DNA from: Reticulascus tulasneorum
Lineage: Eukaryota; Ascomycota; Sordariomycetes; Glomerellales; Reticulascaceae
NCBI GenBank assembly: GCA_001557505.1
Contig: LSAX01000001.1
Span: 2,294,001 to 2,358,000, forward strand
DNA length: 64,000 bases
Direction of reading: 5' to 3'
Shown: positions 60,327 through 64,000 of the stretch, one piece after another
How positions within the stretch are numbered: position 1 is the first letter of the stretch
Layout: each line of letters begins with the position of its first letter
Notes under the pieces: model-generated
The model's input: the letters and a program-made list of their open reading frames with translations, nothing else
What the model was told of the DNA's origin: nothing
Databases searched by the model: none
Made by a program: the position numbers and the translations under genes

Positions 60327-62240
60327 CTATCCCATCAGCACGCCATACTCTTCCAGTACCTCGAGCCCCTTCTCACTCCCGCTTTCCCCCACCGTGCAAG
60401 AGTCGCACTTGCATCGGTGCGTCAGGTCGATGGCCGAATCGGTCGAGAACGGACGGCGGTCCTGTACAATGTATGTACCTCGCAGGAAACTAATCAGCGC
60501 ATCGACGTCTTGCCTCGTGCTCATCGCCCCAAGACTTGCTCGCACAATGCTACGCGAAAAGACTCATCAGTCAAACTATTCGTAGGTAGGGCATAAACTC
60601 CCTTCGGCACTTACCCCGTCGGCACCTCATGAACAAGAGGAAGATCGGCAACTCCGCACGAATGGCCAGCCGAGAACATCCTCTCCCATTGCCAAGACTC
60701 GTAGTTTAATGCTGTGGCAATGCCTCCAGGGCAGCAAACACCTAGTGACCAAGTTAGCAAGCAGCTCATCATCAACTGCGGTGACCAGAACTGACCGCCG
60801 GCGCGAATGTAAACACCGCACTCGTTTGCCATCTTCTCCACTGCTGACCATTCCACATACGAGCCATCCGCTCTCACGACATTGAACGCAATCGTCGGCC
60901 CTTGTCGCGCAGCATCGCCAAACGCCTCTCCTCCATCCTCGTGATCATCAACATATATCCGACACACCGGCTTGCCATTCGGGTGCCGCAGGTCTCTCAT
61001 CCCTTCGTACATAACACGGGATAAAGCAGTAGTGTGGCGCGATATGGCATGCATGGAATTAAACAACCGACGATGGGTATCGATGGAAACCCCAAGAGCC
61101 AGAATGCTGTGGAAGGGCAGGGTGCCATCCTCCAAGCCGGAATGGATGCTACCATTCCTGCCCTTGGATACGTGCATCAGCCGCTTCCCAACAGCCGTGA
61201 GTTGAGAGATGGTGCCTCCGCCAAAGTACTTTCGAAGGTTCAGGATATGCCCAGACGACTTCCGAACTATCAGGGCGCCCATATCAGGGAAGCCAAATAT
61301 CTTGTAGAAGGATAGACAGGTGAAGTCGGGGGCTGTTTCAACATCTGCAAAGAGATCATTCAGTGGGCTCGTCATTGCTAGCGCTGCGGCGTCAAAGAGT
61401 GTGTAGATGTTGCGCATGTTGCGATTCTCCCGGATCTGTCGCAGCCAGCTTTGGGGTAATCGCCGGCCGTTCATGTTCGATTGGCCTGGGTACGCGAATA
61501 AGCCAAGGTTAGCTGGGCTCCTCCACCGACTCCTACTACTCGTCCGGCCTTGAAGCCAATCCTCAACAGCCTCGTCACTCTCGAAAGCCTCGAAATCTCC
61601 GCCGGTGAGTTCGCGGACGCCGACGAGACTGGTATGGGCATCCTTATGATAGCCATACCAGAATGTGCCGCTCCGAGTGAGCTCGGCGAGGTCACGAAAC
61701 GAGTCGCCGACCATCTTGATTGCAGCGGTCGCGTTGGCCACAAAGACAAGGTCGAAGTGCTCGGGGTCGGCGCCAACAAACCGCAGAGCCTTTGCCCGGA
61801 TCTCGTCCACCATGTCACCAGAACGCTTGGCCGGCCCATTGTGAGAGTGCGGGTTACCATAGAGATTTGACATCATGCTCATCGCAAACGTTTCAACCAT
61901 CGAGCGAGCATAGATAGTCGCGCCGCCATGGTCGAGGTAGACACCTTCAGCGCAGTGATTAGTTTCATGGTATGCGTAGTGATGAGGAGAACTACATACC
62001 ACTGCTCATGTGGGCATATTCGTGTTCTCTCAGATATTCCACGCTCCTGTTATACGCGACAGGGGGAGGCGGCGGGGGCTCACGAGGAGGCTCGCATACT
62101 GGAGGTCAGGATTAGCTTCTGACCGAAATGCTGTTTTGGGACAGCATCTGAAGGAACAAAATCTTACCGGATGAAATGGTCAGGGAGTGGAGGCACCGGA
62201 GTGTGTTTGGGTCCAGGTCGAAAGGATTCGTCCCCTCCAT
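60327..62240 (-). CDS. Molybdenum-cofactor-sulfurase-like class V aminotransferase, 556 aa, five exons
   Basis: The exons are 62240-62168, 62098-62000, 61944-60796, 60741-60615 and 60549-60327; the introns are 69, 55, 54 and 65 nt. The product starts MEGTNPFDLDPNTLRCLHSL, passes a run of prolines, then reads VEYLREHEYAHMSSGVYLDH and GGATIYA. This is the hallmark start of the NifS-like domain of MoCo sulfurases, which add the terminal sulfur to the cofactor of xanthine dehydrogenase and aldehyde oxidase. The PLP Lys272 lies in SFYKIFGFPDMGALIVRK. FAYPGQSNMNGRRLP is also family-typical. The presumed sulfur-carrying Cys443/444 is in RAGGVCCPGG. The protein ends about 100 residues later (EYGVLMG), so the C-terminal MOSC domain of full-length sulfurases is missing. 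It may be a desulfurase-only paralogue; its acceptor is unknown. Confidence 0.88.
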
Positions 62241-62665
62241 CTCGAAGCTGATCTGCCACGGCGGCTACCCGGGTTGAGCAAATTTTGGTCGTGGAGAGGC
62301 GAGCAGAGGGCAGCACTTCAAGTCTGAAGCCAGACAATTATATGCCGGCCCTTTAGCTTTTTTAAAGGAACCCGTGAGATGCTCCAAAGGTAAACTGGCA
62401 ATACGAAGGAATAGGTTGGAGAAGAAAGAAGAGAAAGTCCAGAGCAGATGTGCTGGAGGTGGCCTACTTACCCGCTTCGCTTGGAATAGAGCCATTCTCC
62501 TCCCCCCCATCTGGACCCGATAGCTCGGTTCAGACGTGAATGGAACTTCATTTTAGCGTAGGAAGATTTTACAGAATAGCCGTAAATATCGGCACCACCG
62601 CGACGCCGGCGTCTCCACCAATGCTATCGAAACCAGACGTGCCAGGTTGGAAGATCTTCACGACG

Positions 62666-62701
62666 TCGACCTGTAGCATCTCGACCTGTAGCATCTCGAC
62701 C
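62666..62701. repeat. 15-bp tandem repeat, about 2.4 copies
   Basis: The unit TCGACCTGTAGCATC occurs twice in full and once in part with no mismatch. It lies 430 bp upstream of the MoCo-sulfurase-like start. As it is a multiple of three it reads in frame, but no gene is supported here. Confidence 0.75.
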
Positions 62702-63718
62702 AAGCCATCCATTTCTGCGCTTGCTTACTGTACCACAGGATTCTCCATCTGGTAGAGGAGGACTGTAACTATTCCCAGTTTGGGTGCGCTTGCGACCCAT
62801 CAGGACGCGAACGGGAGAAAGATGGTGGGCCGCGCTGACCTGTTGGAGTATCTCCAACCAACGAAGCGAATTCATCTCGGCTGACTTGACTCTAGCCTGC
62901 CTGCAAGAAGATAACACGAAGGCATCCAGCAGCATGTTACAGTCTAGAAACAAGTTGCCTTCATCCGCAGCGAATCACACATTTTCTGTGTGATATTGTG
63001 GCTTGCTAATGATCAGCAGCTCGCAACCAACAACATCATGCATTAACAATAGTGGCCAGTGCTTCGTGCCAGATAAACTGCAGGCTCCCAGATATGGCTT
63101 AAGTCAGTTCGACGTGCAGTCGGTGCCAGTAATCTCGAGCCAGATACACGAGAAACTGGGGAATCTAGACCGTGAAAAGACGACAATGCATAGATGAGAA
63201 ATTGGAGAGAGTGCGCGAAGGCAACAGAGGAGGTCTGCGGATCCCAGGGTGGGTAGGGTGGCAGACCCTGCTGATTGGTGACCGGCTCATACGGAGGATC
63301 GCGGCAGGATCCCGCTACCAATAGCCACGTTGCCACGAGGGTTCTCTCTTGATAAATAGAGGCACGAAGATTGCGTATACTACATCCGACTCTCCCCAAG
63401 TGGCGGGGATTTAGGCGCTTGTGAGCCGCAGACGCCTCAATATCGACCCGCAGCTTCTGAAAGTAGTCTGCCTCTCGGAACCCCCTCCTCTAGCCAGAAC
63501 TGGGAAGTCGGAGATGGCCTTTTGCAGTTGGGACTAGAGAAGGTCGCGAAGGATCCCCGGAGAGTTTCCGCCACTTGGAATGGCCACGTATATCACTGAT
63601 ATATGGCTGATATGCCCATCAGGGTCACTTGGGGGCTCGAAGGCAAGGGGAACCGACGGTAAGGTAGTCACCGACGCGGAAAACCGGCATGAAGTAAGAA
63701 GCCCCGAGATGACCGTCA

Positions 63719-64000
63719 TTAAGGAGTAGTGTAGTTCGGAACTGTAGATGGAGTCCCGCGGTGCGATGCCGTAGGTCGAAGATGCCGTTCGCCAAGCCCC
63801 GCCAACGCGGTGTCACCCTGAGGTGGTGAGATCAAAGATGGCGGCCCAATGAAGACACCCAATCCATCTGTCGGCCACACCTGGAGCGTAGTAACCAAAG
63901 GGCTGCGATACTGCAACCAGTACGCGATGACATAGAGGCAGATGTCGGCCGATAGAAGCTGTCCAACGATGGGCGGGAAGATGAGGGGGGTTCCATCGAG
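63719..64000 (-). other. Open frame at the window edge, possible fragment of a membrane-protein gene
   Basis: The minus-strand frame stays open for 93 codons from the window edge to a stop at 63719. Its first part reads TPLIFPPIVGQLLSADICLY then VIAYWLQYRS, like a membrane-embedded segment. After about 45 codons the sequence turns Pro/Thr/Ser-rich and less convincing. A second frame on the same strand becomes protein-like there (around CLHWAAIFDLTTSG), which would fit an intron or a frameshift. No family is recognised. It could be the last exon of a gene outside the window, a broken gene or chance. Confidence 0.25.

Larger units (their letters stand above)
62241..64000. other. Right-end intergenic region
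   Basis: This is the upstream side of the MoCo-sulfurase-like gene and the window edge. A 15-bp tandem repeat lies at 62666-62701. Otherwise no gene is supported up to about 63.7 kb, where an open minus-strand frame runs off the edge and is listed separately. Confidence 0.55.

Noticed and set aside
1..64000. CRISPR arrays, telomere repeats, rRNA genes
   Set aside because: No regularly spaced repeats, TTAGGG runs or rRNA-like conserved words were seen on either strand.

Overview
The window looks like nuclear DNA of a filamentous ascomycete (Pezizomycotina, most like Sordariomycetes). The genes are split by short introns with GTRNGT-like donors, CTRAY branch motifs and AG acceptors. Intergenic tracts are long and rich in microsatellites and KpnI-type palindromes, and the protein families are typical of fungi. 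The species cannot be named from the sequence alone. I resolved eleven protein-coding genes with 23 introns. All introns are 52-107 nt except one of 305 nt, and every spliced model closes in frame. No rRNA, CRISPR array, telomere repeat or intact transposon is recognised, and no tRNA is convincing.

Layout, left to right. 1-10.8 kb: gene-free. 10.8-13.7 kb (-): an F-box protein whose first intron is GC-AG. 16.0-16.5 kb (+): PKR1-type V-ATPase assembly factor. 17.0-19.2 kb (-): sucrose/alpha-glucoside transporter of the GPH/SUT type, in six exons. 20.8-22.0 kb (+): HIS1, ATP phosphoribosyltransferase, with a 17-nt first exon and a CPC1/Gcn4 site upstream. 22.6-23.2 kb (+): a small two-pass membrane protein. 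23.2-24.3 kb (-): an intronless MarR-GNAT fusion of bacterial type. 24.3-36.5 kb: a 12-kb gene-poor stretch. 36.5-37.9 kb (+): a Zn(2)Cys(6) transcription factor. 40.7-41.5 kb (-): a DUF202 membrane protein. 45.4-48.9 kb (+): a large C2H2 zinc-finger protein. 53.1-55.7 kb (+): a TRP-like/flavin-carrier membrane protein. 56.1-57.2 kb (-): an RNA ligase of the DraRnl (Rnl5) type. 58.3-59.7 kb (+): PPE1, protein phosphatase methylesterase. 60.3-62.2 kb (-): a molybdenum-cofactor-sulfurase-like class V aminotransferase without a MOSC domain. At the right edge an open frame may be a piece of a membrane-protein gene.

The genes do not form an operon or an obvious biosynthetic cluster. They are housekeeping and regulatory genes of mixed function, arranged as divergent or convergent pairs. 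Two genes sit tail to tail only 47 bp apart.

The points most worth following are: the HIS1 micro-exon with an in-frame alternative start inside its intron; a 12-nt alternative acceptor that would insert four residues into the zinc cluster of the transcription factor; two introns of length 3n with no in-frame stop; the MarR-GNAT fusion; the fungal Rnl5-type RNA ligase; and a small AT-rich element with inverted and direct repeats at 50.5 kb.
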